A DNA stretch of 64,000 nucleotides from assembly GCA_950295325.1 (NCBI GenBank), contig OX485805.1, positions 5,458,501 to 5,522,500 of the forward strand, in the 5' to 3' direction. Positions 49,721-62,723 of the stretch are shown here, piece after piece. Within the stretch, counting starts at the first letter, position 1, and every line of letters begins with the position of its first letter. The stretch comes from Polytrichum commune. Lineage: Eukaryota > Streptophyta > Polytrichopsida > Polytrichales > Polytrichaceae. The position numbers and the translations under genes were made by a program. The notes under the pieces are model-generated. The model saw only the letters and a list, made by a program, of their open reading frames with translations, had not been told where the DNA came from and ran no database searches.

Positions 49721-52397
49721 ACAATGGACATTGAACAATGCCCAATTATAGGGCATGTTCTAGCAGTGGATGCTATGATAGAGAAGCATATCATAACATT
49801 ATTCATCATTACTTATTTGGGAGTTCTATTGATATAGTGCACCTTTTGGTAAATATTTTCGGAAAGAAAAATCCACATACAAACACGTCACCAACACTAA
49901 GTGCTTTGTTACAAAAAACTTCGAGTAACAAGTAAGGTAAAGTCATCATTACCAACATCATGCTCACGACACTACTTATTTGTTGCTTGCAATTTAAATT
50001 TCCTTAGATAGAACACTACAAAACAATTACAACTATTGCATCATAAAATAATGCACAATGGCAATTGAGCACATTAAGAGTACTGTGAGATTCAAACATA
50101 ATTCATGATACAACTGAGCAAATCAAGCAACCTTCGATTGTCAATGAGGCTCCTAAATATCTGTCTCAATTATTACAAACTTTATGAAGTACTTAATCTT
50201 TCACAATGCATACAATCTCTTTAAGCTTGCGGTTCAATTCAACGAATTTGCAACGTGTTGAATTAAGGTTTAAATTTTTATCCAAAAAATCATGACTTCT
50301 TAGCAAGTGGCCTTGAATTTCTTGAAGGTAGGAGACATTTCTACTTCCAATGCAACAATCCACAAAAACTATTATCGACAAGCGCACGGCCTTTAAAGTT
50401 AGCTTAAGGTTTGAAGAAAGAGATTCCAAGCAAAAGTCATGAAGCAATGATGATTAGGCAACCTTCAATAAAAATCCTCATTCGTTTGCCTCGATGATTA
50501 TAGACTTTATGAATTATTGCCTTAATTCGACCTATGAGCAACTTCTTGAATTTAAGATTCAAGGGATACGAGTAAGGAGTGAAAAAAAATCCAAATGAAC
50601 TCGCAACATTCAATTTTAGCAATAGCCGGGGCATCCATGATTATATTCTCTGGGCCCACATGAACAACCACACATTGCTCAATATGTTATGACCAGACTC
50701 TTTCATTAATTGCCATATCTAAATTCTCTCACACTGAGGAGCCTCTCTCTCTCTCTACTTTGCCATAAATGATTTGAACATGTAATAAAATATAACCTTA
50801 AAGAGCTAATTACTTTAGGATTAGGGAAGTGTTACCTAAGAAATGTCCACCGTAGATATTGCTCTAAGCATCTACGGATGAGGACATTTACCTAATCCTA
50901 TATTAAGTAAGAGGAGGCATAAGAGCCTCCTTTCAAAGGTTAAGCTGCAATGGTAGTTTGCCCTAAGTAACTTCTTGGATTAGTGTGAGTAAGTGCAAAC
51001 TTGTGGAAGGTGTATGCAACCTCCCGGGTTTTGAAAGGTACATAGATGTGTAGAAGAATGGTTTGGCCTTTGAACAAGAGGATGTATTAAAAAGGGACTA
51101 TGCTTGAATGTAAGCATAGATCTATTCAAGAAATGCCTGGCTCTCTCTCACATATTCCACCGCGCCTACAACATTGTCAATGCTATGTGGCAATGGGAGG
51201 CGGAGAGGCAATTGAGATGACGTTTACCCTGGCCAACTTTTGACTACAAGAATTGCAAGCCCACACCACCACCACGACTTTGCATGCTACTTGGCGCAAG
51301 GACACCCCCCCCCAAGCCAATCACATGGTTGGCCCCGTAAATTTATTCACCCTGCCACCCCCCCTCCCTGTCCCCCCCTTCCCCCCATTAATGCATGGAA
51401 AGAGGTTCCACCTATTTACAAGTGGATAAATTGACTTCACTCAAACTTGCTTAGTTCAACGACTCGAAGACTCACAAATTTGTGTGGTTGAATGGTCTTA
51501 ATTTACCCAAGTGTAAATCCTATACGGCCAACGTGTTGGTGAAAGGTCTAATTGACTACAAAATAATAGTCAACATAACGGTGGATTACAAAGGAAAAAA
51601 AATTCATTTTTTAGAATGTTAGAATTTTTTGGATGCAATATTTAACAGTCCACATATTTTTCATAAATTTGTCTTGCTTTAGCAGCCAACTAGAAGTTGT
51701 CAACCAACAAGTTGACTATTCTAAACTGGATGCTGTAGTTAACTTGGAGTACGTGACTTTAGAGTAAATGGCTACTTGGTTGACAACCATTTGTAGTCGA
51801 TTTCAAGGAAAACCAAAAATAAATAATAATGTATCCAACAAGATCTAATAGTCCAATTCTTTTGGGTTTTTTTAACGATATGATATAATATATTTGATAG
51901 TTAGAACTTGACTGCTAGTAGTAATCAACCAAAAATTATTAAAAAATACTATAGTCAACACTACAGTAGAAGAAATTACCATGTCAATGGGCATCACGTC
52001 CTGACGTGACGCGACATGATCCTGACGTGCTACGACATGATCACCATGGCCACGCTGCGTCCATTTGCACATCCATGATATTGCATCCTCAACCTAAATC
52101 ACAACAAAATGCATTTTCATGAGCTAGGATAAGCATAGGTGGTTTTCAAGCCAAAGTTAGGTGGGGAAGATTGGGATTTGGCATCAAACATCAAAAGCAA
52201 AACGCCGCATCAAGGGTCCAACCTTCCGGAATCAGGGAATCAAGTTCCATAATCACAACAACCAAGCATTGAGAAAAAGACCCAGACCACAAGCGACCGA
52301 GGCTCCACGAGGCTATGGAGACCGGTAAACGATTGATTTAGCAGCCAACTAGAAGTTGTCATCTTTGCAGATCCCTTTTCTTCACTCTCATGTGAAC
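49721..52397. other. Intergenic, no gene seen
   Basis: Two minus-strand open stretches (50193-50447 and 50437-50634) overlap an area with duplicated wording on the plus strand (CAATCTCTTTAAGCTTGCGG, CCTTGAATTTCTTGAAGG). No family recognised. C-rich patches lie near 51305 and 51355-51390. Confidence 0.4.
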
Positions 52398-52400
52398 TAA

Positions 52401-52933
52401 GGGCCGCTTTACACTTAGAGGCCGGGCCAATTCGTTGTGTAAGAGGCTTGAAATCCTCATTTGTGATTGGTCAAAAGGCTCAAATCGGCCCCAACCCCTT
52501 TACATCTAGAGGCCGGGCCAATTTGGTGGTATGATTTTTTAAATTAAAAAATGTATGTTATGACACGGCCCGAGCTCGTTGAATTGGGTGCACCCAAAAT
52601 GGAAGGCCAATTCTTGGCCTAGAGGCCAATGTCATATTCCACTAAAAAAATCTTCTTAAATAAAGTATAATTTTTTAAAGTGAACTAGATCCATTGGATT
52701 ATGTGGAATCTAAAGGCTCTATCTTAGATTATGCTACATCCGTTGGATTAGGCTAATTTTTTTGAATCAGCTTGGCTTCTTGGCCCGAGGGCCTTTACAT
52801 ATGGGAAAATTGGCCCCCGGTATAATCTTATTATAATGTGTAGTAGAGGCCGGCCTCCAACCCAAAAAAGGCTGAAATTTTGTGCAATCGGCCTCAAGGG
52901 AAATTGGCCCGGCCTCTAGGTGTAAAGCGGCCC
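52401..52933. mobile_element. MITE A of a tandem pair (GGGCCGCTTTACAC family)
   Basis: 533 bp. The terminal inverted repeats are about 32 bp with one mismatch: GGGCCGCTTTACACTTAGAG on the left, CTCTAGGTGTAAAGCGGCCC on the right. TAA flanks both sides (52398-52400 and 52934-52936). A three-base TAA duplication points to a PIF/Harbinger-type MITE. Non-coding. Confidence 0.9.
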
Positions 52934-52936
52934 TAA

Positions 52937-53473
52937 GGGCCGCTTCACACCTAGAGGCTAGGCCAATTCGTTGTGTAAGAGGCCTGAAATCCTCACTTGT
53001 GATTGGCCAAAAGGCTGAAATCGGCCCCCACCCCTTTACACCTAGAGGCCGGGGCGTTTCGGTGGTATGAAAATTTTAATCAAAAAATGCATGGCATGAC
53101 ACGGCCCGAACTCATTGAATTGGGTGCACCCAAAATGGAAGGCCAATTCTTGGCCTCGGGGCCAACGTTAGATTCCAATAAAATTTTTTTTTTCAATAAG
53201 ATATGATTTTTTTCTTCAGCGAACTAGATCCGTTGGATCATGTGAAAATTTGAACGGTTCTATGCTAGATTATGCTACATCCGTTGGATTATGCTAGATG
53301 TGTTGAATCGGCCTTGCTTCTTGACCCTAAGGCCTTTCATAGGGGAAAATTGACCCCCATTATAATCTTATTGTAATGTGTAGTTGAGGCCGGCCTCCAA
53401 CCCAAAAAGGGTTGAAATTTCATGCAATCGGCCTCAAGGGGAATTGGCTCGGCTTCTACTTGTAAAGTGGCCC
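52937..53473. mobile_element. MITE B of a tandem pair, same orientation
   Basis: 537 bp, colinear with MITE A throughout (CCGTTGGATTATG, GGTGCACCCAAAATGGAAGG, GTATAATCTTATT-like, GGCCTCAAGGG). Ends GGGCCGCTTCACACCTAGAG and TACTTGTAAAGTGGCCC, followed by TAA (53474-53476). It shares the middle TAA with MITE A. Confidence 0.9.
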
Positions 53474-53594
53474 TAAGTTGATGGTTGGGTTAAAGGCACG
53501 GCTGGGCAGGCAGGCTCTCAAGTCAGTGCTTGATCCAACGGCCACGATCCACTGGATGGGAGAACCAGCTGCTAGTTACAGATGACCCGGTTGA

Positions 53595-54097
53595 GGGGCC
53601 ACTTCACACACGAGACTGAGAGCCCGTGACCATTACACTTCAAGCACTCTCATTGGTGGAAAAGGCGGAGCCGGTCCAAGTTCGCTACTTCACACTACGC
53701 TTGAGGGACCAACGGAGTATGTGAACGCGAGATGGACGTAAAGTTTGCATGGATTCCTACATGGCATCGAATGGATCATGTTTCATGGACACTTGGACTA
53801 TTTTCAAAAACCACCTCTTGGAGGTGGACCTAACACAAAACCAGGAGACCGTGGCACTCCAAATGTTCAAAACCATTGATTTATTCTAATTTATCATGTG
53901 TGAGGACCCGCGTGAATAGAAATTAATCGAAATAGCAGTTGGTTGAGGGTCTGGTCACATATGGCTTCACATTGCACTTGAGGGTCCGTGACCACACTAC
54001 ATGATGTTGGAGGTGTGTTGGGACGGCCTTGGGACACTTTCTTGTGGGCACTCACAATTTCATGGTCACGGCTCTTGGCTCATGTGTGGAGTGGCCC
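53595..54097 (+). mobile_element. MITE (GGGCCACTTCACACACGAG family), intact copy
   Basis: 503 bp. Ends GGGGCCACTTCACACACGAG and CATGTGTGGAGTGGCCC form inverted repeats. TGA sits on both sides (53592-53594 and 54098-54100). It is the inverse-orientation relative of the split element at 42547-43681. Confidence 0.85.
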
Positions 54098-54100
54098 TGA

Positions 54101-56988
54101 GTTTGAGAAATAAGCGGTTGAAGTTCAAGACTTCGGGATAATTACCAATCGTTTAAGAAGAATCTGTGGAACATGCCTCAACTTGGATCACAAGAGAGTG
54201 AAGAAAAGGGATCAGCAAAGATGAGGTATTATGGTACTCACCATGTTTTAGGTTCAAGTACGAGCTTGAAATTTGATGCGGCATTTGATGTGTTGACAGG
54301 GCAAGAAAGAGACAACGTAGCATTTATGGGCACTGTTCCTTGCGTTTGGTGACCAGGGAAGCAATCTATTGGACATAGTTTTATTATTACTTATTTATAT
54401 GTTTGTTTGTTTTTTTGTATATTTTTTCTTAATGCGACAAGAGATGCCACCTCGCGGAAGCATTTGGCTCAGAGCTTTTGGTCATCTGAATATCACTATA
54501 TTAAATTCATGGCGACGACGAAACCCTTCCTCAAGAACAACTCCAAAATGTACAACAACTACACCATTGATTATCCCAATTAGTGCGTATTACTATTCGG
54601 AGTTACGCAGTGCAATAACATCTTACTCAAGAGTTCAATATTTACTAAGGTAGGTTCAATAGGTTGTTTGGACATTATAGAACGTACATGACTTTGCTTG
54701 GTATAATATTACATTCTCATCAAATAGTTATCACGTTCTAGAACTCTGACTAATAACATAAACTATTTGGGATAATTAGTGTAGAACATGCCTTTACCAT
54801 CCTAGCATGTTGCACTAGTGCATATGTCCTTGGGTTGTGTTTACACTGTCTCCTCACCATGCCGCCATTGACAGTTTACCCTTTAGAAGTAAGTTGAACA
54901 ACAATTACCCATGCGACCCCTGTCCATAGATGTGCTTCGCAAATACTTCACAAATGAACAACCGTTCCTTGGGATGACAATGTAGATGCACGTCGTAATT
55001 GACACACACTCTAAGTATCATAAATGGTGTAGTTAGTTTTGCAATTCCTCAAACCCAAATATGATTGTTAAAGGTTGCTTATATATGCAGTCCACATTAT
55101 TGAATACATGCCACTCCCGACTGCCAGCGTGAGCCTTGCGATTAAGATAAGGATAGCTTGTGCTGTATTCTCAATATAAAATACAAGTGATGATCACCAT
55201 AGACCTTGCTCGCTTGGTTGCTACTAAATTACATGATTAAATAGGAAGCTATAGTTGGAACTTTCGATGAGAACTTTACTTGAACTTTAGCACATAGTCC
55301 ATTGTCATTAATTATCCGGTGTCAAAACTCAAGAATCGGCCACCATACTAAAATTCTTCAAGATTTTTCCAGCAACAATAATGGGTAGTGGTGCGATAGA
55401 CAGGACATGATGAAGGTGTACGAGCTCAGCCATTATCAACACCACTTCGTTGAAAATAGTTGAAATTCGTTGAAGACGTGTAGTGACAAATTTGATGTAC
55501 GGTCTACATGTACCTGGCTGAGTCATATTAATCCAATATATTAGTAAGGTGGACTTCGACTCATAAGGAAAAAGGAGAGGTGGCAACAATATCTACATTG
55601 TTGCGTGGTGGCAGGAGTAACTTGCTTTTTGGACTAATAAGAAAGTTCATGTGCGCAGAAACAGAGGGACTGTTGGAATGTTTCCGACCAGGAAAGCACC
55701 CATCAAGATCCTTTATGAATTGAGTAAAATATGTCTCATGACTCCAGCTCCTTATGATGACAAGTGTGACACCCGATGCGGTCTTTAAAACCTTCAAGCT
55801 AGGCGCACAACAAGCCTGACATTAGTTTGATCATGTTACGAGCATCTCGTCGATGACTCTCTAGTACCAAAGATTTTGTTGGTTCTGGCTTCGAGCTCAT
55901 TTGTTCGTTGTTGAGAGCATTAATTTTTGTGTGCGGGGTTTTGTTTCTGCTGCCATCATCAGTTCATCAACCTTCTACGTTTGGTTGGAAACATCCATCA
56001 TTTCATAGGACTTTCACAGAAAAATTGACAACTTTCTACCAGTTGAAGCTGCTGGGTTTTTCAGGTGATGATCATAGCATGAAGCCCTGTCAGTCTCAAT
56101 GTGAGTTGCTTGATTTACTCACGTAACAAATATTATGAATGTCACGGGAGTGATTCGAGGTGATGATATCCAGAAAATTGTTGTTGCTTGCGAAGCAAGT
56201 ATAACATGTATACTCATATTATATATGTTCTCAGAGGGAGCCTTCATATTTGCATGTCAGGCTTGCAGTTGGTAAAATTCGTGCTCCAGGAGTTTCACTT
56301 CTGATGTCACGATTAGGTAGTCCACTAGCCTTCTACAGCTTTTGATGAGTTCAGCGGGAATTAGCGCCACCAGTTGAAGCTGCTGTGTGACTGATTGATC
56401 GACCCAGGTGACGATGTTTAACAGGTCTTCTCGCTCTCAAAATGAGTTGCCTGAAGTGTACAACGAAATTGAATTTAGATCAAAACAAGCAACTACCTGT
56501 AGGCACTGCAGGGGTCACAATCCTTAGAGCACGATTCAGAGCAGCTGTTTTTTTTTACAAATTACAACTTGGAGCATTGAAAGACTGCATTTTTTTATAA
56601 AAACAAATTTACACAATTTTGAAGTTTGCGAAAGAAATAGCCAGTGGGTCTGGATGGTGATCGTCCCTGCATTTATAACTTTTCTTCTTCTTTTAATCAG
56701 TTTCAAGAATAACATTTGATAGTGCAAAGCTATTGTAACTCAGACACAACTGATATCATTGGATTTCCTCTGTCACTCGCTGCTGTTCTCCTTCCTTCCA
56801 AGCACATTGCTCCTTTTTGTGAAAGACAAATCATGACTTCATTAGAGGCATTGTTAATGTTGCAGTTTGCAGGGAATATAGGTTGTTCGCTTGAAATATA
56901 CTCATGAATTTTGCGTGTTCTGGTGACACTTGTTGCTCAATTAATCAGGTCCAGTGACAAAATACGGACACACCAAAACACAATTACA
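54101..56988. other. Intergenic upstream of the NmrA-like gene; no gene seen
   Basis: Two minus-strand open stretches (55329-55589 and 55561-55797) have no known domain; one contains KLLLPPRNNVDIV, echoed as KLLLPPKNKEGFV at 62319-62534. Around 56035-56110 and 56370-56455 a block (CAGTTGAAGCTGCTG, GGTGAtGAT, CTCAATGTGAGTTGC-like) is repeated. Confidence 0.4.
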
Positions 56989-59134
56989 ATGAGGAAACCG
57001 GTGGTTCTCGTGACAAGTGCGACAAGCCGCAACGGTAGTTACGCCGCAAAGCTCCTCCTCGACACAAACAAGTTCACCGTTCGCTTAGGAACACGGAATC
57101 CCGCCGTCCTCCAAGAGTTCGTGGCCTACGGCGCGGAAGCGGTTGTGTTGGACTCGCGGGTAGAGTCCATCCAAAAAGCTTTTAGTGGCGTCCACTACGT
57201 TTACATCATCCTCCCCGCCATGCCGGGCGGGGGCGAGCACCTCATGTTCAAGAACTTCTTGCAAGCCGCGTGGGAGAACGGGGTTTGCAAGCATATTGTC
57301 TACCTCTCGGCGATCGATGCCGCCTTCCCCACGGAGAAGTTTGCGACCTTCCACAAGCACTATGAGCACGAGCAGATGTTGATTTGCGGCGGTGAAACAT
57401 TACGCCCCGGCGAGAAACTCAGGTTTTATACTAAGCAGTCTTTATTTTTCTATTGTTGATGTTACAAATTATCTCTCATAAACTGTCGTAATTCTGTCGG
57501 TGATTATCAATGCTCTCACACTACGAGGATCACGGGCCGTTCAGAGCACTTGCTCTTTGCCACTCCGAGGTAGATCTTGGGTATGCAAATCTCTTAACAC
57601 AAGAGATATGGATGCCTATACCAACCTTGTAGTGGCAAAGAACAAGTGGCAATGACCCATGATCGGTGGAGTGTCAGCTTGTTGCAAAGAGCTTGAAAAT
57701 ATGAATCGAATCCGATGATCATATCTTATTTGATGTGATGTGATTGACCTTTGTATTCACCATGGATCACTATATTCGGTAATTGGAGATTCTTTCATGA
57801 TTTTGAGACTATTTAAGGTCATGGTTTTCAAATAAAGAATAAAGAAAACACAAATATATATTCAATGTGACTTAATAAAGCGATTCGCATGGGCAACATT
57901 GATCAATTTGACACAAATACATGTCATCACAATAAGAAATTGGACTAAATATTAAATCATTTGCATTTGATTTAAGACATTCGAAAGTCTCTGATTAACG
58001 AATATAGTGATATGGATGATGGATATATAATAGAGAAATGCATACTCATCATGCACATTGGCTTGTAAGATATGATAAGGAGTTCTATTGACCTTATTGA
58101 AAGAAAACTATCGTAGCAGTGACCTCTGTTTGTCAATAATCAGTTATAAAACCAAAATGATGAAAACTCGCAAAATCTTGGAGCCACGGGGATGAATTCT
58201 TGGGAAAATAAACCTCTCATGTACAAGAGCAACAAATTAATCGCAATGCCGTGTTGACTTTGTTTGCTTTATACTGGAACAAGTGCTTGTTTTCGACTCA
58301 CTTATAAACATGTGATGAAATTATTGGAAGTTTCAGTTGAACCTTATGAATGCATTCATCTAGAAAGTGTAAATATGTTGTCACTCCAGTGATAAACTTA
58401 GTCTCATGCCTACGGTGTGCTTTCATCACACCCTATTATATCGAATGGCATCTTATTCTTTAACTCGAGATCCTGAATAGGTTTATTTGAAACAACTTCA
58501 TGTCTTATTTGAAACATGTGGTAAATTCTAGAGCCTTATTTTGCCCATACCCCACTTATTATGCAGGTCCTGGAGTCACCCCGTGGGGGTTCATGGTGGC
58601 AACGGCATGTCAATTCCCTTCACGATTTTGCGGCCAGCGTGGTACCACGAGCACACCATTGTCCAACACTCACAGTCCGTGAAGCGAACCGGGAAGTTCT
58701 ATAGTAGTGCGGGAGATGGAGTCTGGACAAGTGTGGCGATTTCCGACATAGCCGCGGTGGCGGTGGCGGTTCTAAAGAACCCCGAAAAACATGCCAACAA
58801 AACGTACACATTGACGGAGGAAGCATTAACCGACGGCCAACTTGCGGAGAAGATCGGGAGGGCGATCGGGTGGAGTGGGAGTGTTCGGCACACGAACTTG
58901 ACCCCCGAAGAACATGCGGAGTACATTAAGGCACACTACGCGGGGCCGAGGTCGGTGGAGGAAGTGGTGGATGGGGTGTTGGTGCTCGACAAGAACAAGC
59001 GCGAGAGCCGCTTCTCGGAGGTGCGACCTGACTTGGAGCTCGTGCTAAACCGGAAAGGCGTCTCACTCGACGAGTTTCTTATGGAACATGCAGACGCGTT
59101 TCGAATCTCAGATGATTTTACAGACATCCCATAA
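56989..59134 (+). CDS. NmrA-like NAD(P)-binding (SDR) family protein
   Basis: Two exons, 56989-57422 and 58567-59134 (TAA), joined in phase 2 to give 333 aa; the intron is 1144 bp. The N-terminal Rossmann strand and loop is VVLVTSATSRNGSYAAKLLL (5-24). Then come GTRNP, a second strand with GAEAVVLD, VYIILPAMPGG, HIVYLSAID (a YLSA-type core), and the NmrA-typical FTILRPAWYHE and ISDIAAVAVAVL, ending in a helical region (LTDGQLAEKIGRAIGW). NmrA-like proteins bind NAD(P) and act as redox sensors or reductases such as quinone or azo reductases; the substrate here is unknown. The first glycine of the usual GATGxxG loop is Ser, and about 25 extra residues around the splice junction precede FTILRP. 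The second exon is GC-richer than its surroundings. Degenerate copies of its 3' end follow. Confidence 0.88.
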
Positions 59135-59269
59135 CCCTCAACAACATGATGAAATCCTTGAATGTGTATGTATAGCTGTCGATGGTTTGATACATAATGA
59201 TTAATAGGCTTATAGTGGCAACTTCAGCTTGCAGTGATTCATATTGAATCTGTACACAGATTAGAATTT

Positions 59270-60668
59270 CGTAGACAAGAACAAACTTCTTGTGGCCCTC
59301 AACAACTTGATGAAAACCTTGAATGTATATGTAGAGCTATTGATGGTTGGATACACGTTGATTAGTAGGGTCGAAGTGCCAACTTCGGCTTGAAGTGGTA
59401 CATATTGAATCAATGCACAAATTAGAATTCATGAGACAAGAACAAGCACGAGAACCGCTTCGTTGAGGTGCAACCCGACTTGGAGCCTGCGCTCAAGCGG
59501 AATGGCATCTCATTGAACGAGTTTCTTGCTCAACATGGCACATATGCATTTCGAATCACATAAACTTGGACCTTAACCTTCATCAACATTATAAATCCTT
59601 GAATGTATACGGAGAGCGATTGGTTGGATACGCATTGAGTGGTATGGTCTAAGTGCTATTTTTAGCTTGATCAAGTAGTACATATTGAATCAGTGGTACA
59701 TAATCATCAAAAATTCACAGACAAAAACAAGTGTAAGATCTGCTTCTTTGAGGTGCGACCCGAATCGGAGCTCATGCTCAATTGGAAAGGTGTCTCAGTG
59801 GATGAGTTTCTTACGGACCATGCAGATGCGTTTTGAATCTCAAATTATTACATCAACTTCCCTTAACACTCAACAACATAAATCTTTTCAAGAAATGTAT
59901 ATGTAGAGCTACTAGTAGGATACACTTTAATTAGTAGGGATCACATTGCCAACTTTAGCTTGAAGTAGTATATATTGAATTAGTGGTTCAAATTGGAAAT
60001 CATTAGAAAAAGAACAAGTGCGAGAACCGCTTTCTTGAGGGCCAGTTTACAACATGGACCATGAAGTTGGACCATAAAAGATGGCCTTTTTCCATGGTCC
60101 AACTTCATGGCCCAACTTCCGTGGTCCGATTTCTTTAAAACATCAATTTACAAGGCTTTGGGCTCCTCAGTAGGTGTAAACCAAATGTGGACCAAGAGGA
60201 ATAACCATGCACCAAAAAGCGAATGAGCCAAATAGTTAATATATGTCCAAAAAGGTCGATTTGGAAAAAATAAATCAAGTTTGACCATTCTCTTGTCTTC
60301 TCTTTTCTTCATCTTCTCTTCTCCCCCCCCCCCCCAAAAAAAATCATAAGATTCTTATTGTTAGAAGAAATTTCTCTCCCATGGGCCCTTGCCTTTTTCT
60401 ACTAGAGCACCTCTTTTGCCTCTCCCACCGCAAAACCCATTGGACCATGTCAGTGGATAATGTAGGCCTTAATTAAAATATGTCTTTTTGGGACCTCGAA
60501 CTCCATGATCACATTGACATTTTTTTTCCTTGTGTAAATTGAAGTAGTCCCATGATGAGTTCAACAACCAATCACATATTTTACATGGCGTTGGGACAAC
60601 TTCATTGTCCATGGTGTAAACAACCCTTGAGGTACGGCCTAACATGGAGCTCGTACAACGAACTAACC
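59270..60668 (+). pseudogene. Tandem degenerate copies of the NmrA-like gene 3' end
   Basis: Four repeats of the last-exon end plus 3' flank follow the gene. One (about 59275-59440) keeps only the flank. The next two recover coding-like sequence: 59450-59563 (AAGCACGAGAACCGCTTC, GAGTTTCTTGCTCAACATG) and 59722-59836 (GAGTTTCTTACGGACCATGC). The last (60010-60668) is interrupted by a MITE at 60039-60627. Repeated flank wording includes TTGGATACaC, AGTaGTACATATTGAATcAGTG and CCCTCAACAAC. The repeat length is about 270-290 bp; none can encode a full protein. Confidence 0.88.
60039..60627. mobile_element. MITE inserted in the last NmrA tail copy
   Basis: About 589 bp from GGGCCAGTTTACAACATGGA to TCCATGGTGTAAACAACCCT, which are imperfect terminal inverted repeats of about 25 bp. 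TGA lies on both sides (60036-60038 and 60628-60630), and the NmrA-derived sequence resumes exactly (…CTTGA/GGTACGGCC). It contains a C13 run (60323-60335). Non-coding. Confidence 0.82.
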
Positions 60669-62700
60669 CACTCTTAATAAAAAAAAAAATCTCAAAGAAG
60701 GATCAAAACCACAAAACTTTTCATCCGTCTTTGAGGGACTTTATGGATAACTCTATTACTTTGGATAACTTGAAACAATCGGCAGTTGTCGCCTACCCTC
60801 CAATTTGTCACATTTTCTTGTGAGAATGGTTGCATTAATAAACCAAGATTTAGGTAGGGCAACATCCTCTTATCGATAGCCTACCACATCCCTTGCCTCC
60901 CGCATGCATAGGATGGGTTTGTCCTTCATTTCACATACAAAATGGCTACCAAGCTTGTATTATGGTTACACTTTATTTTACTTGCATCAGTTCTCTTTTG
61001 TAGGGGTTATTGAACTCTCTATTTCACTATTTCAAGAGCTTTTCTTACTTTCAGCATATTGTTATGGGTGCCCTAACAATCTCTAAGGGACTCCATTTTT
61101 GGGTCATGTCATATAGCAATTTGGATGTAATTTCAACCAATGAAAAGATCACAATAAATTTGGAAGAAAGGGGTTGGTTACGGGGAGGGTGTAGGACCTC
61201 CAAACTGCTTCAAAATGTTTGACTTCAAGCTATAGTCGGCACTTTAACCTTATTTATCAACTTGTGTACAGCCAGTAGCTCTTAGTACATGTTCAAAAGA
61301 TTTGTGTTGCTAGGTGTTAATTAAGGGGAGTCGGAGCCTATTTTGGAAGTTGGATGAAACTATTAGGATCTTCTTATGCCATCAAAAAAAATAAAAATTT
61401 GAGAGTATTTTAGGATCTAGAATAAGACACTATGCCTATGGGACCCCCTGTCTTAAAGTATGGATTGGCTTATGCAAGGATAGCTTGGCCTGCCCATACT
61501 AGTAGGACAAGCTAGAAATTTGATTTTCAATAGCCTGACACCACTCTTTAAAGTTTGGTAAATTAAGCATTTAGAAATCTTGGGTGACTTTATGCATAAG
61601 CTATCAAAGTCACATTTGGGTCAAAACTAACATTTAAGTATGATTGGACTAACCACTTGTCCACAAACTATAAGTGATGTGCACTTGTGGGGACAAAAGC
61701 ATCAAACGACAACTACAAAAGCAACAACACACCAACCAATACATGATTGTATTCCATGTTCGCCAACCACCATATTTGCGTAGTTCTACAATATAGTATA
61801 TGCCATATTCGTGGTTGGAATTGTCCAAAATACATGATTAAATTTAAATATACTTAAATCCTCATTTCAACTCAATGGGAGTTTGATGCCAAGACTTTAG
61901 AATTAATTTTAATGTATCATAAAATGGTTTTGGCAACAAAAGGTCTACCATATGGAACAAACCGAGTTATAAACGGACAAGAGGTACAACCTTGCAATGT
62001 TGGGTTGGTATACATTTGAATGCATGATATAAACACATTATCAATAATGGTATGAAATATTCTACCTTATTGGTATCAAAATCGTTATACCAGTCACATA
62101 TTGATACTCTTGATGGGTATCACCAGATAAGAGAATCCTATTGTATCTAAGTTGTATGTGGGTTAACACTGTCCTAGTATCATATTGATACTATATGATT
62201 TGACCTAAGTATGAAGGTTTTTGCATGGTATATATAGACACGAGTGATATTGAAAATAAAATTATCTTCAAACACCCAATTCTGTATGTTACTCAAAGAA
62301 GATGATGTAAAATCCTCGTTAGATGTACCTAAAGGATATTAAAAAAATGTTAACCCAGTCCAACAATGGTACAATCAAGATTTCTCTTAGTATACGTACT
62401 AATTGTAGTTGTACATATAAGGTCCTTTGAGGCACAATTGTAACAAAGCCCTCTTTATTTTTTGGAGGAAGAAGCAGCTTGCATCTATTTTTGAAACTCA
62501 AAACTGGAGCATACGTCTCCATTATGTCATTCACAAGGTTCCAATGACTATGGGAAAGATTTAACCAAAATCAAACACACCCCATGGCCAACTTCTTACA
62601 CCCCCCACCTCAAGACTTTGTCACTGAAATTCTATGGTTAATCCAAAGATATGTCACAATCCTCCCTAAAACGAAAAAAAAAAATCCAATCATCAAAGAC
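60669..62700. other. Intergenic, no gene seen
   Basis: 61390-61555 resembles 18565-18740 (TTTAGGATCTArAATA, AGCTTGGCC.GCCCAT, CTAGTA.GACAA.CTAGAAA, TAGCCTG). 62065-62215, rich in GGTATCA/TGATAC motifs, resembles the inverse of 15537-15655 in a transporter intron. Confidence 0.5.
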
Positions 62701-62723
62701 TACACCATTCAAACCTACATGGT

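Noticed and set aside
57085-57369. 94-codon minus-strand open frame in NmrA exon 1
   Set aside because: Antisense shadow of a GC-biased coding exon.
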